Shown piece by piece: positions 45,602 to 58,045 of a stretch of DNA of 64,000 nt. Origin of the DNA: Diadema setosum (Eukaryota > Echinodermata > Echinoidea > Diadematoida > Diadematidae); NCBI RefSeq assembly GCF_964275005.1, contig NC_092689.1, positions 12,249,479-12,313,478 on the forward strand, given 5' to 3'. The notes beneath the pieces are model-generated. The model had not been told where the DNA came from, made no database searches, and saw nothing but the letters and a program-made list of their open reading frames with translations. Within the stretch, counting starts at the first letter, position 1, and the number at the start of each line of letters is the position of its first letter. The position numbers and the translations under genes are program-made.

Positions 45602-46125
45602 ATTATGGGAGGTGATGGTGACGACGACTGGCGGTAAACACCCTACGTATTAGCGGGACAACAGGGAAAAGAGTGGATTGGGGAAACCACCAATGCTGAT
45701 GACCTTTATGAAACAGCAAGAAACAAACTACAGCACTTAAGAGTATGTTTCGCGAGTATGTGTGTGGGTGTGACATACACAATTCTGCTAGTGCCACGGC
45801 GCTTAAAACTCACACTATAAATTGATACATGGATAAAGCACACTAATGCAAACACACACACACACATTAATGTGCTAAGCTTGCATAGGACGACAGTCCC
45901 GCAACAGAACTTAGACGAGCCTTTCACAGGTCAAGCATACAGTATTAGTAATACTGACCCATCAGAGGCTGATAATGCTAATACATACAGTACAATACTA
46001 TTTAGTACTCTCCTACATCACCATGTGCATCATGAGGTTTTATAAACTTCTTTACTGAAGAATAAATTTAAACTCTCCTTGATAAGATTTTTCGTTCTGA
46101 TGGCATACACACGTTGGTATATGTA
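45602..46125. other. Intergenic, no gene recognised
   Basis: Short frames only; an (AC)n patch near 45851-45865. Confidence 0.45.
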
Positions 46126-46312
46126 CAGTGCATTCCCGTTATAACGAACAAGTTTGTAACAAAATTCCGGTTACAACAAAGTGAAAATTCCGGCCCCAGT
46201 TTTCTCTGCTCTATATCCTTAAAAATGTTTATTTGGTGGATTATAACAAAATGTTGATATAACGAAAGAAAACTGCCGATCCCAAGGACTTCATAGTAAC
46301 GGGAGTCAACTG
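46126..46312. mobile_element. Short MITE, same end family as the 7182 element
   Basis: CAGTGCATTCCCGTTATAAC at the left and TAACGGGAGTCAACTG at the right, with TA on both sides. 187 bases; interior without array. Its ends match those of the 1.6 kb element at 7182, so both probably depended on the same transposase. Confidence 0.8.
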
Positions 46313-48344
46313 TACTGGTACATGTATCAAACATCCGGACAACTGCAAAAAGCTTATGAATGCTGTATGGTGTATCGAGTGTCAGTTTGGATGTGGATCC
46401 ACTTTATGTAACGATATCAGCACTCATGTAAGGTTCATGACAGAGGGTAATGAATCTCTTTTGATATGTCAGCCATTCACAGCTCTTCTTCTACTGTCAC
46501 TTACAAACACACTACAATATTGTAGCAGGTACAGTGTATGTAGAATGAAAGTCATAAAGAAGGTACATGCCAACTACCACACCTTGTGGAATGTTACATT
46601 TATTCACTGCACACTGTTCCACAAACTAATGTACAGCATTACAGAAATTTCATGCATACACAATATATTTATATATCTATATATTTATACATTTATATAT
46701 TTATATACATGTACAATATGTCACAGTGTATTTACAAAAACTAGCATAAATGAACAAACTCCATTCAAAAAAAGATACAGTAATGACGGCTCACTGTAAC
46801 AACCAAAGGTAATTATGTGGATTATGAAAAATATGACGTGAAAATGGAACGGGGCAAAAATTTTCTACTTTAAAGCACATATGGTGTTTTGTCTATAATT
46901 GACATCCTTACACATGAAAATTCTCTTTGATTTTTAAATTTGTGAATTCCTCTGCACGTTACTTCTTATTTCATAGATAATGCATATTTCAATCCTTGCA
47001 AAGAGATTGAAAAGGGTACAATTTACATCTCCAAGTGCAGACATATAACAATGACAAACAGCCAGGCATAAAGGAATGTCTGAGATTTTATCATAATAGT
47101 TACACATGAAACAATACTCTTATTCATTCACGAAGCATCTTGCAAATTCTAAAATCATAAATGTACTGTGCATTTGGTCAATTCCGAAAGTACTTTGTTG
47201 ACGTTTAGGATATACAGTGTACATGTATATATGTATATTTTATCATTTTTTGGAGGTGGGGGTTGGGTTATATGTCAGCAGTTGATTGTCATCTTTCTCT
47301 GGCCATGAATCTAGAACTGTGGATTGCTGTAAATGATATTTCCTTTCCTCATCCCCCAGAAAAATACCAGGATGTCTGGTGATCATCTCGGTGTTCTAAA
47401 AACGCCATTTGAAGTTCCAAAAATATTTGATCTCTGCTGGTGTCGTCTTGCCTACTCATAACGCAGACTCTTTGTATTCAAGGCAAACTGGTACGGAAGT
47501 AAGTTAACGCATGATACTTGGGTAATTCATAACTGTCAGTGTTTTATCAACATGGAAGAGTCAAAGTTTGATATACTGTACATGTTGTACATGGAAACCC
47601 CCATAAGAGTGAGGTCGCCATGACTAATACCTCACCTGTAACCACTACCTTGTCATAAACATACAACAAAAAGACCGGCTAAATAAAGTACCAAGTAACA
47701 GAAATTTGGCACAGCGAAAGTTAAGTTTTTTTTAAAGTGTTGCCTCAGTGGAAATGAAAGTGTTATCACAAGGTTTCCCTGTATTTATGACAACGTGATG
47801 ACATTAACTTAAAGTATGAGAAATAGACTTTGCTCCAGTGGCAGGAGAGATTGCAAGAAGGGAACAAATGTCCTGTGGTAGTTCAGGAATCAGAATACAG
47901 TGTACCTGTTAATCTGTCGTTAAAATGGCGAAAAAAAAAGAAAAAAAAAACGCTTTGAAGCCAATCAGCAGTGGGGGAGGAACTCTTAGATAAGGAAAAC
48001 TGTAACAGTCACATTTTTTAATCTTTATCATGGAGCTTCATCTCATAGGAAGACATATTTGATGAGAAGACTAATCACATTTTGAGGCCGGAGTTTACAT
48101 CTTTGGCATGATCTGTGCATCCTCATTGTTGGCAGTACTGTGGTTCTTGGCAAATTGGTGTACTTTGCACTGCAAGATAATCTGCAACACATTGCTCAAA
48201 CTTTCTGAAACTTTGTAGGCTCCATTTAAAGTTTGCACGTCTGGTATTTTCAATAATCAAATTCATTGCTTCTATTAAGGAAAATAATAAAACTGACCCT
48301 TTTGCCTTTTCCTAATTTCAGAGTTTGAAATATTTGGTGCATAT
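46313..48344. other. Intergenic downstream of AMN1, no gene recognised
   Basis: A 147-residue frame at 46356-46799 ends in Ile-Tyr-Leu low complexity from TATATATTTATA repeats and has no domain. I do not call it. Confidence 0.5.
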
Positions 48345-48511
48345 CAGTGGTGGATCCAGAGGGGAGTGCGCCTGGCACACCCACCCTCTTTATTTTTTGT
48401 TAAAACAAAAGAAATAAGAAATAAAAAGAAAATGGGGGTGCATGTGCCCCCCCCCCCCTTTGATTTTTGTAAAGGCGCCTCCCCTGTACGAAATTCCTGG
48501 ATCCGCCCCTG
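48345..48511. mobile_element. hAT-like MITE (CAGGGGCGGATCCAG-type ends)
   Basis: CAGTGGTGGATCCAG at the left and CTGGATCCGCCCCTG at the right are inverted, a common hAT non-autonomous design. The interior is a near-palindrome around AAATAAGAAATAAAAAG. GCATAT/CATAT lies on both sides, but a clean 8-bp duplication is not evident. Confidence 0.72.
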
Positions 48512-48715
48512 CATATATATGGTGTTGCCAAAAATATATATCAGAGTGGCCCAGCAATGGGTGGATGGATGATGATCCAAACCCAAGAAGACACATTTTG
48601 AAGGCAAGTCAAAGATTACACATTACAAATGGCAAATAATTCATCATGAAAGAACTTCAAGGTTGTGGCAGTTTTGGCCCAACAAATCATTTTCTGGTTT
48701 AAAGGCTTTGGTCCG

Positions 48716-48792
48716 TCAGTAGATTGTCCAGGTGACTTGCCTCATCTTGGACCCTTGTCCCTGCACCATCTCCAGGGCTTGCCTTGACTGGT
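48716..48792 (-). CDS. AMN1: AMN1 exon 6 (last coding exon)
   Basis: Acceptor TTACCCAG; codes the second base of D228 to Y252 and TGA, ending RQVTWTIY, the conserved C-terminus of the family. Confidence 0.9.
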
Positions 48793-51700
48793 CTGGGTAA
48801 GGCCGAGAATTAAGCAAGCAATGAAAGAATGACATGTTGATTGGAAGCTAATCTTTCATTCCTATGGAGACTGGGAGGCATGCTTTTGGACCCCCAAGAG
48901 ATGCTACTAGAACTGATATTATAGATATTATGGTCTACATGAAAAATGGTCAGTAATTGTCATAATACAATCACATGACTAATGCAGTGAGGACTGAAAT
49001 TGTTATTTAGTGAGCAGTGACATCAAGTCAGGTAATATCATTTGACAGGATGCCAACGGGGCTAGAACGAAATGTGTATTCATGTAGACCATTCGATATA
49101 ACAAATATTGCCTTGTCTATCATAACACTTGAAAGCCCCTGTGAGTTCAAGTTCAAGTTCAAGTTGATTTATTTCATTTCCAACAAACAAAATAATTGGA
49201 AGTACGATGAAACATTCATATACACAGATGTCAGAAAATCAGTACCACAATGCGATGAATAGAAATAACACTGTAAAAAAGATACAGGTAAATTATCAAC
49301 AGAGATAACTTATCAACAGAGAGTTATATTTTCCCTCACAACAATATTTTATAAACCCAAAAGCTATGTCTCAGATATGTTTGTGAATGCTCTCAGTCAT
49401 CCAGATTAAGTAGATCATGAACTGCATGTGCATCAGTAAATCTAGTCAGGTGGAATTACAAGTCCACAGTCCAAAATTCCCCCACCCTGTCACGGGTCAA
49501 CAACCAATTGCCGCCAAAGATCTGTTGGCCTGATGAAGCATCCTGGAGAGGATGTGAAACGTTGCTACTCCAAAACACAAGTAAATCCACTCAACTAGAT
49601 TTACTGATATAGTTCATGATTTAATGTCTCAGAGAAAATGTTAACGCCCTCAGGAATGTCAAGTGTTATATTACACCTCTAAAAAGGCAATACCAGTACA
49701 ATATACTCGATAGTCATTCACTTGCAAATGCTCATGTCAGGAATATCTAATGCTATAATTATGATACCTTTCCAGGTTTTGCTTGGAAATTGAAACATTA
49801 AATTAAAGATGACTTACATTTAGCTTTGAAGTTAACACTTATTCTTAAAAACTAACTTAGGATGAAAAACCAATATCAATGCAACCTCCAGCTTCCTATA
49901 AAAATGCTATATTCAAAGGCCTCCCTTGCTTGTGGATACATTTACCTTGATGTCGTTTTTGACTGCTTTTGTAGCTTACCAGTGATGAGGGGACATCCAT
50001 GGAAGAGGAGAATGGCAATCCTCGGGCAGAAATTGACCACGGCTTCTACAGCTTCATCGGTCAGGAGCACACAGTTGTTGAGATGGAGCTCCATCAAGGA
50101 CTGCTTACACACTCCCATGCACAGGCTGATGATTCCTTCATCCGTTACCTAGGAGACAGGGCAAATGATGATGCAGATTTCACATTAACCCCTATAGGAC
50201 CACTATGTAAAAAGATGACATGATCACTGTGTACCAACAGGTTACTGGTGATACTGAAAAGTGCTAATCACGACTTGTATCTAGTACATTAACACTTGGG
50301 ATCTAAATGGATGAAAAAGCATACAAATGTAAGCACTACACATATGACAAAATTAAATAATCATCAATGGGCTAATACACACATCTACCGAATCACCTTT
50401 CTCAGACAAGATTAGGATGACGTTTTATAGAGGTCATCTTTAACTTTTTATGTGCCACATTCGCACGCCTGTCTCAATCGACTGCCTGCCAACTTCGCAT
50501 ATTCTGTTCATGCCATCAAACCCGCCCAAATTGATTGATAAATCGCCAAATGCCCCAGTACAATGAAAGCACTTCTCGCAGTTCCACTCCTGTCACATGC
50601 AGCTTGCATTTTATGTGGTGATTGACTATCAAGCTGTGTTCCCTACTGGATTTGTGAGTAAATTCTAAGTTTCGGTCACTGTTTTGTGTGTAAATGTCAT
50701 GCCTCTACAATAATGTAGCTACTGGTCAGTTGAAAGAAAAACAATCATAGATTTGTCATACAATTCATATCCAAACAAAGTTTGGCATTTTCTCTATAAC
50801 CTTGCTCATTGCATTTCATGAATAACAACAAAGAATAAAAGTTACATAGATTAAAGATCAACGGAATGGTTTCCGAAAGTATGATTACATGTTGTATGTC
50901 GCAGTCTCAGAATTATATGGCACACGGGGGTTTTGCAACATGGCACATATAGGCCCGAATTCTCAAAGGTGGAATAACTTTATTACACCGCTTATTCCGC
51001 CGATTTAGTACGCCTCTTATGCAAATCAGGCCCTCGTGACGTAAAATGACGCGATTTATTCCCCGCAATCTATTCTCAAAGGTGGAATAACTTATTCCCC
51101 GGAATACCTATTCCGCAGAATAGTTATTCCAGCTTTGAGAATTCTGGCCATAGAGTTATATGCAAAGAAAATGATTCAAGCATAAAGACAGTACAGATAC
51201 AACCAGTACCATCTTGAGCCCGATACAGTTTCATAAAATAAGGACTGCTTTCACAAAAGACACACCCACATAGGTAGTAATGTATGACGTGACAAAATTT
51301 AAGACTTAAATCTGGAAAATTCAATGGACACTCATCTCCACATGCATCTGACATCATGATGATGTGATCAGAGTCTGCAAAAAGGGCACTTCTGTTTACT
51401 GACTTACACTATTCATTTGACGCTAAAGGAACATATCAAGCTTTTTTAATGAAAGACATTTGATACCAGTGAGAATGGCACAAGAAATCAGAAAGATACT
51501 AGAACCACAGTTAAATTAAACCCCCATAAAGTGAGCTTCCAGCTCAATTACGTCTAGTACGGGAATGGGTATTTTCCAGTATAATATGATGGAACATAAT
51601 CGTCCTCCAATGTTACCTCTAGCAAGTCATTATCTCTTCAGGAATCTTATTATGAACAAATTAGGAATCTTATCCTAATTACAAATTAGGAATCTTATTG

Positions 51701-54700
51701 TGAACAAATCACAAACTTCACTTGCAGTGTAATTTGTTGATATCAGTTCAAATTTGCAATAAGCGACAATTGTTTGTTTTGTTTTGTTGTTTTGTTTGTT
51801 TTGTTTGTTTGTTTGTTGTTTTGTGGGTTGTTTTTTTTTTTTGGGGGGGGGGGGGGGTGGGGACTACAGAGAGAGAAAAAAAGTGGCACAAAAAACAATA
51901 CAACAGAAACATACTGTAAAACCAGAGACATTCACCGCATGAAACTTTTGCGAATGGGAGCTGACGGCCATTTTCACAGTATCAAACTTTCACAATTGGT
52001 GACTGGCATTCAGTGCATTGTGTAGACACAAACTTTTGTTCACATTCTACTTTCACAACTCTTGGCTCCTCACAAACTTTGCAAAAGTTTCATGCATGCA
52101 ACAATTCTGGTTTTGCAGTAGCTTTGACACTTGCTCGTGTTTTGGAGACATTCAGACTCCTGAGGGTTCTGCAGTTTTGTCCAATGGCCAGAAGCGATGC
52201 GTCGGTCAGTCTGGGGCAGCCACCGAGGTTGAGCTCCACCAGCTGCCGACAGGATTGGGCAAGGGTGACCACCGCTTCGTCGGTGATGTTGACGCATCGG
52301 CGCAGGTAGGCCACACTGAGGAGAGGGCACGATCTTGCCAGGGCATGAATACCTACGAAATGGCATCACAAGGAAAATTAGTTTACCTACTGTTATTAGC
52401 AGGTGACATGTAGACAGTGTACATGCAGAACCTATATGAGAGGAAATGGTTTCAAAGGAGGAGCTAGGCATGTTTTGTTTCAGTGCCTTCTGATAGAATA
52501 CTGCATTTTTTTTTTTTTTGATGCAGTTTAAGTCTAATTTTGAGACCATGAAACATAGATCCTGCAAGAGAACTGCTAACAGTACAATGCACATCCACAG
52601 CAGGTTTTTTTCATCTCAGTGGCAGTGAACTGGGATGTATGTCTCTGCCTTCTGACACAATAAAATTTCACAAGTATGGCCCTTCGTACTGTGTACATTG
52701 AGACATGGTTTACCTGGTAGTGATCACGACCTTTGATTTTGCCAACTAAAATTTGTTATCTGTCACCTATGTCAATGATTAAGGATACATTATGTACATT
52801 TCTTTCCTATGTACCACATCATCTTACCAGTCAAAACTCCTATGCTGAGTTATGGCTAGAAAATGAAATAATCAGCAAAGTTCTGAGACCCTTGATCTGC
52901 AACCTTTCACCTCTATTATCTTATTCATTACTTCTTGCACCATTCAGGGGTCACAGTAGGAACTATATCAGTGCATAACTACAGTGTGACAAATTTTCTC
53001 TTTGCACCAAAGCACATTTAACACAATGTATGAAAAGGAGAGACAATGCCATCAGGATTTCTTACAAAGGAAAAATGCTAAACTTTACCTTCTGAGGTAA
53101 TTTCAGCTCTTTCGCCCTTAGATGAGTTGAGATCAATCTTTCGCAAATTTCGGCAAACTCCAATCCGCTGGAGAGCTCTGTCACTCACTTCAGACTCACT
53201 CAGATCCAGGATTCTTGTCCTCTTGTGAACTACCTAGACCATAAAACAGATTAAAATGACTAAAGTTTACAAAAATAACCAACATATCCTCCCCTCTACC
53301 CCCCCCCCCCCCCCAATATAACATACTGGTGCTTTCATTAAAACTTGTTATGAACAAGACACTAAATGTATGCATGGCTAACCTCTAACTCACATATTTA
53401 TACAAATGTATTTGATATCAATGAATATCTATAAAGTGCCCTGTTGTGCCAGCTGCACAAAGTAGACGTGTAACAACACTTGTACATTTAGTGGTAAACA
53501 CACTGGTACCAAGCTATAAAAGAAGATGTTCATCCATAGGCATCTTACAAGAAGCCTTTGGCATTCAGATATCGAGTCTCAAGAAGTTATTTCATCTTCC
53601 CGCTGCACATGTACAATACAAAAAAAAAAAAAAAAAAGAAATTTGCAGTCAAGTTTGATAAAGGTTTCTCTATGAGAAAAGGACATCTTCAGAGACAAAC
53701 TTAGCAAGTATTGAGTTTACAAATGAGGGCGATGTGACACCCTTCAAAGTAACTTACTCATTTAATACTTTTATTATCATATCATGTTTTGGTCAAAGTA
53801 ATCAGTAAATGTACACTGTATTCACATTTCAAGTACTGCTTGCCAAAGTACCACTTTTATGCAAATTTCATAGAAATTGAAAAGGTTGTAAAGTGAGCAA
53901 CTTATAATAGATGAATACGTTTATGTATTTCTTTTTTGTAACTTTGCCATTGCTTAAAGAGATAATATGTGGTAATAAGACAATCACAGAGTAGTAGTAC
54001 ATGATTATTGATACACTGTATGACAAAATCATCATGATTACTGAAAAAGGGTAAAATATCTACAAAGATGAATGCCAAGCATGTACCACAATGACATGTC
54101 TACTTACTTCAATGTTACTTGCATGACTGAGATCCAACTACATGTAGTGGAATGATGAAACTTAATCTCTTTGGTTTGTCAAATTTCAAACTTTTACAAT
54201 TATCTATAAACTGCAATTAAATGATTTCTCCTCCAAGCTGTGTAAGCTTGGACAATGGAGAAATTCTCAATATTTTGTTTTTCGGTTAGAATGGGTAGGT
54301 TATACCTTGGACACGTTTGCATCTGTGATAAGCCCTCGCTTGGACATAAGATGCAGAAGTTTGTCCTTTATGTTGATAGGCATGTTGTCCAGCTGTGACA
54401 TGAAGCATGGCAGCTGTTTGATGACAGACAGCAGGGACCTGTAAGATATTAGAAATCAGAATTCAAAGGAATATTCAGTAATCTTGAGTACAAATGATGA
54501 AACATAACGAAATTTACACAAACAAATATACGCGAGTGTAAAATTGAAACTGTATGCATATATGACCCTAGACAAATAATACATGTACACTGTAGTTTTC
54601 AGAGGTTATGCAATCTAGATGAAGAATGTAATGCATGACACTTCATATTCTCTGACCTTAGAATGAGAAAAGGCTATACGAAAAGGAGAAAAGGGTTACA

Positions 54701-54771
54701 ACATAATTGCAGATGGTAGGTAAACTGAAAATTACAGAAACGTGACAAACTCACGCAATCACATAGTCCAT
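48716..54771 (-). CDS. AMN1: AMN1 homologue, leucine-rich-repeat protein, six exons
   Basis: Exons on the - strand: 54755-54771, 54306-54438, 53089-53233, 52135-52352, 49980-50148, 48716-48792. The frame joins across all five introns and gives 252 residues, close to the length of vertebrate AMN1. Family clues: [20 protein letters not shown] (N-terminal part), then cysteine-type leucine-rich repeats such as [14 protein letters not shown] and [14 protein letters not shown], and the conserved end RQVTWTIY. Yeast Amn1 opposes the mitotic exit network; the role of animal AMN1, which lacks an F-box in this model, is poorly defined. Four introns are GT-AG; the intron between exons 4 and 5 appears to be GC-AG. 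The first 17-base exon is the least certain. The introns carry several small transposons. Confidence 0.9.
49143..49190 (-). mobile_element. LINE 3' tail fragment (in AMN1 intron 5)
   Basis: On the - strand it reads GAAATAAATCAACTTGAACT followed by further TGAACT units, the same kind of short-repeat tail as the LINE at 4036-5735 (AAATAAATTTGAATTTGAAT). Only the tail and perhaps ~130 bases of 3' UTR are here. Confidence 0.6.
49980..50148 (-). CDS. AMN1: AMN1 exon 5
   Basis: Acceptor TCTCCTAG, donor GTAAGC. Codes [12 protein letters not shown] through CPLIT, covering the last full leucine-rich repeats. Confidence 0.92.
50952..51149. mobile_element. MITE with GGCCCGAATTCTCAAAG ends (in AMN1 intron 4)
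   Basis: Left GGCCCGAATTCTCAAAGGTG and right CAGCTTTGAGAATTCTGGCC are inverted over ~27 bases; ATA flanks both ends. The motif AATTCTCAAAGGTGGAATAA recurs internally at about 51071. Confidence 0.78.
52135..52352 (-). CDS. AMN1: AMN1 exon 4
   Basis: Acceptor TTTCGTAG. Codes [10 protein letters not shown] to SKTR. The 3' boundary is set at CACGA followed by GCAAGT: only this keeps the frame into exon 5 and preserves the family alignment (TR then VTDEG). The nearby GT two bases on would shift the frame. Confidence 0.9.
53089..53233 (-). CDS. AMN1: AMN1 exon 3
   Basis: Acceptor CTAG, donor GTAAAG. Codes [20 protein letters not shown] through ERAEITSE, the first leucine-rich repeat and the family's KG[NE]R loop. 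Confidence 0.92.
54306..54438 (-). CDS. AMN1: AMN1 exon 2
   Basis: Acceptor CTTACAG, donor GTATAA. Codes [20 protein letters not shown] and the [20 protein letters not shown] segment typical of the family. Confidence 0.92.
54755..54771 (-). CDS. AMN1: AMN1 exon 1 (probable start)
   Basis: ATG GAC TAT GTG ATT GC then GTGAGT. Phase and position fit exon 2 exactly, and the total length then matches the family. The exon is only 17 bases, so an alternative upstream start remains possible. Confidence 0.55.
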
Positions 54772-55639
54772 GTATGAGGGCGCCTCTCCGACTACCTACG
54801 TTGTACGTTGTAGTATACGAGAGTGAATGCCATTCATAATAACACGCAGATGAGGAGTGAAGCAATAAGGACGTTTACAGACCTGATTTCAGCCACAGAT
54901 TTCGGTGAGTTTTTGACGTAATTAAACAAAAAATCGCATACCGATTATTGAATGATTATCATAGATTACGATAATTCCTTGTATTTTAGTTTTCCACGAT
55001 TAATAAAGATATTCATGAAGGAGTCGCACAACCACACTGAAAAATGACAACGTCTGCGAAGGAATAGAGGTGCAGCCGCTGTCTCTACAGCGGCTGCGTG
55101 TAGCTAAGTTACAACTAACCCCGGGACGCTCCGTGTTCACAGTTACACACTGTGGGAGCGTCCTGAGTCAATAGAGTGCTATATCGGTAAGCTTGAAAAA
55201 CATACACAGTCTGTCACAGATTTTCGCGCCTCCGTAAGTTTCGAATTTTACTAGAAAAAAACTTACTTTTATAGTATACATAAGATTTTTATCTAATTCC
55301 TACCATACGTTCACCTTGTTCTTGTTCACACTGGTCCAATGATCTTGAAAAAACGTTTTTTTTACAGGTCCATCTCCTAGCTCCCCATCCCATTCACCAT
55401 TTTCGAAATCAGTATGCAGTACACTGCGCACGTAAATATTCATGTGCTGGGCGGAGTCGCAATGCCTTTTAGCCTTCTGACAAGGCCTGCGCGCGCGTAC
55501 CCACCCAGAAAGCAACGCAATATACAGCGAGAGGGTTTGCCACAACAGTATGATACGGCCTTGCCATAAAGCTACAGCTGTACAGATGAATTGACGGCCA
55601 GCGCATGCGCACAAGTTTCAAATCCACTGACTGTATAAG
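54772..55639. promoter_or_regulatory. Divergent promoter region of AMN1 and the unidentified + strand gene
   Basis: Two coding starts point away from each other about 870 bases apart. The interval includes a perfect hairpin (55072-55097, GCAGCCGCTGT and complement) and GC-richer sequence near 55440-55600. A - strand frame (55300-55443) of 47 residues ends NKNK right before GTGAAC and could be an alternative first exon, but its phase does not fit AMN1 exon 2. No TATA box is obvious. Confidence 0.45.
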
Positions 55640-55760
55640 ATGTCGTTCTCCCAAGTTCCTTTCGACCGAGTCGTATTTAACTCATCAATTCGAGCAGAAA
55701 TGGAATATTGGCAGGACCAAAAGTTGAACGAAGTCAGTCTTCAACATTATATCTTCACCT
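55640..55760 (+). CDS. Candidate first exon of an unidentified gene
   Basis: ATG at 55640 opens 40 codons (MSFSQVPFDRVVFNSSIRAE and EMEYWQDQKLNEVSLQHYIF) ending in a strong donor, CCTGTAAGT, in phase 1. The composition is protein-like and the position suits a gene divergent from AMN1. I do not recognise the protein. No following exon in matching phase was found, so at least one exon is missing from my model. Confidence 0.45.
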
Positions 55761-57689
55761 GTAAGTCTTCATATTACAGAATTTTTACTCTTTCATACTG
55801 ATATTTAGGCGCTATACTTCGCCTGTCATGATCATATCTGCTACAATGCGCAGCCCCAACACTGCGTGTTGGGGCTGGTCGCAGTTAAGTTACAACCAGA
55901 CATACAATATACAAGTGACTTAGAAACCTCTACATGGTAATAATTAAATTTACCGGCAAAATTACCACATGTTTTCACTGTCGGCGCGGTAGTCGCATAC
56001 ATACACACACTAACCATAGGCCTACTAGACTCTAACTGTACAAGCAATGACAAGGAGCGCCTATCACATTAATTGATGCTGGCGTTATGTTGTCGGCAGC
56101 TAACACAGAATCGCTCATATGGGACTGTGTACCAAAATGTACAAATGAGCTCACCCTTCGCACGACTTAACCATCAAGCCATCCATATATACCGTAAAAC
56201 AGACAGATCCTATTCACTCAAGCTCTACCAAGGTGGTGCTTACATTTCTGTGAAACACAATACTTACGCTGAAAACAACGTCGACACTTCGGCATCCATG
56301 CTACACCATTTACTGCGATTTTTTATTTCTATAACTAAGATAGCGATTTTTATTTTGATTTCGAAGTGCTTACAAAAATATACGAACAATCACCAATAGA
56401 TGGCGTGCTATCTTTTAGCATGCTTTTAGTTCGGTGGCTTGCACGTCCACAAACCAATGCACTGGACCCGACTGGACCAAACGTCCTGATAGAGGCTCGC
56501 CGCGCAAGGTCTCCCTACCTGCTCCCTACCTAGTACCTGTACCTGAGTGTTTCCTGCGCTGCCAACCTTGGACAAACTTTACAGGAACATTTGCTTTTAT
56601 TTCATTTCATAATAAATGCTTTTTATTTGTTTCAACTTGTCTGAATAATGCGTGGAAATGTGTTCTGTTCACACATCGTCAAAATATAGCAATGGGGCCT
56701 AAGTTTCACTTTATCTGAACATATCGCATAAAAATGACATAATTAATTGTGATGATATAAACATTGATCACAACAAAACTGTATGTTAATAAAAAGAAAC
56801 TGCACTGGATAAGTAAGAAGTCATCGAGCATGAGGTAACTGCACTAAGTTGAACTCATTCCTTTTTATATGATATTGAAATTAGGCCTTATTGGCGATAA
56901 TAATAGTCCACCATAAAAAGGAAGATAGATGAAGAAACAAGTGAAAAACAGAATAACACATGAAAAAACGACAACAATTTACATATAATGGCAACAAAAA
57001 GTAAACAGGTCTATAATCCATATTTGTCACATATTCTATGATGAGTAAATATACCTGTTTGTCGTTAGTATTATGTCCATGTTGCTAGTTATTATCATTT
57101 AGAATGCACATTGGCAAAAACTTTTCGAACCAAACATGAAATTTCCATGGTACATGATATAATGTTTAGAAAAATCATAAATGCAGTCAAAAAATTAGTC
57201 ACAGTTTTACTTGGGTTGCCCCTCGGCCTTGCCTATTCCAGTCTCTGCGAAGCTCGTTGTTGTTGGTGTTGTTGTTATTGTTGTTGTTGTCGTCGTCGTC
57301 GTCGTTATTGTTATTGTTGTTTTTTCAGGTTCTCGGTGAGGTTGAGACTGTTATTAGTCGCTTGTTTTGTGGGTTGATGTCGATGGCGATCCTTATATTG
57401 GGCTCTCCTTTCCAATCTCGAAACTTCACTCTTGAACAATTTGATTTGTAGCTTATTGTTCTGCTTTTTTTCCTTCCTCACTTTTCTCCTTTTTTCCCTC
57501 CGCTAACTTTTTTTATGTTCTGTTTTAATCATGCTAATCATTTGTAAATACAAGTAGTGTGATTCTTTGTGTTTCTTCTAATAAAACATACAAACCCGTA
57601 TCGTTTGTACTACCACTGGATCTTCCTTTTTGGCTCTCTCTATTCTGCCTCCTCTTTCTCTTTCTCTAAACACTAGCGGCTTTCTATCT
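55761..57689. other. Likely intron sequence, no gene recognised
   Basis: A perfect hairpin lies at 55851-55877 (CAGCCCCAACAC, TGC, complement). TTG/TCG triplet repeats occupy 57257-57325. AATAAA occurs at 57580. Frames at 56073-56399 and 56434-56718 show no domain. Confidence 0.45.
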
Positions 57690-57997
57690 ATCTGTCTATC
57701 TACCTATCTACCTACCTATCTATCTATCTATCTATCTATCCATCCATCTATCTATCTATGTATGTATGTATGTATCTATCTATCTATCTATCTATCTATG
57801 CATGTATCAATACGTATGTACGTACGTACGTATCTATATCTGTCTATCCATCCATCCATCCATCCATCCATCCATCCATCTATCTATCAAATCTATCTAT
57901 CTATTTATCTATCTATCTTATAATCATATCCATAAGTATGTACGTATGTATGTATGTATGTACGTATCTGTCAATCCATCCATCTATCCATCCATCC

Positions 57998-58030
<33 letters not shown>

Positions 58031-58045
58031 AATCTTTCTATCAAA
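57690..58045. repeat. Compound tetranucleotide microsatellite
   Basis: TCTA, TCCA and TGTA tetranucleotide runs over ~350 bases. All overlapping open frames (Leu-Ser-Ile-Tyr and Pro-Ser-Ile-His repeats) are artefacts of a four-base period. Confidence 0.95.

Noticed and set aside
46356..46799. 147-residue + strand protein
   Set aside because: No domain, low-complexity end, no splice signals or conserved context.
52013..52413. + strand frames of 98 and 131 residues
   Set aside because: Antisense to AMN1 exon 4.
55300..55614. 104-residue - strand protein upstream of AMN1
   Set aside because: Only the last 47 residues look protein-like. Its donor phase does not fit AMN1 exon 2 and no other acceptor was found.
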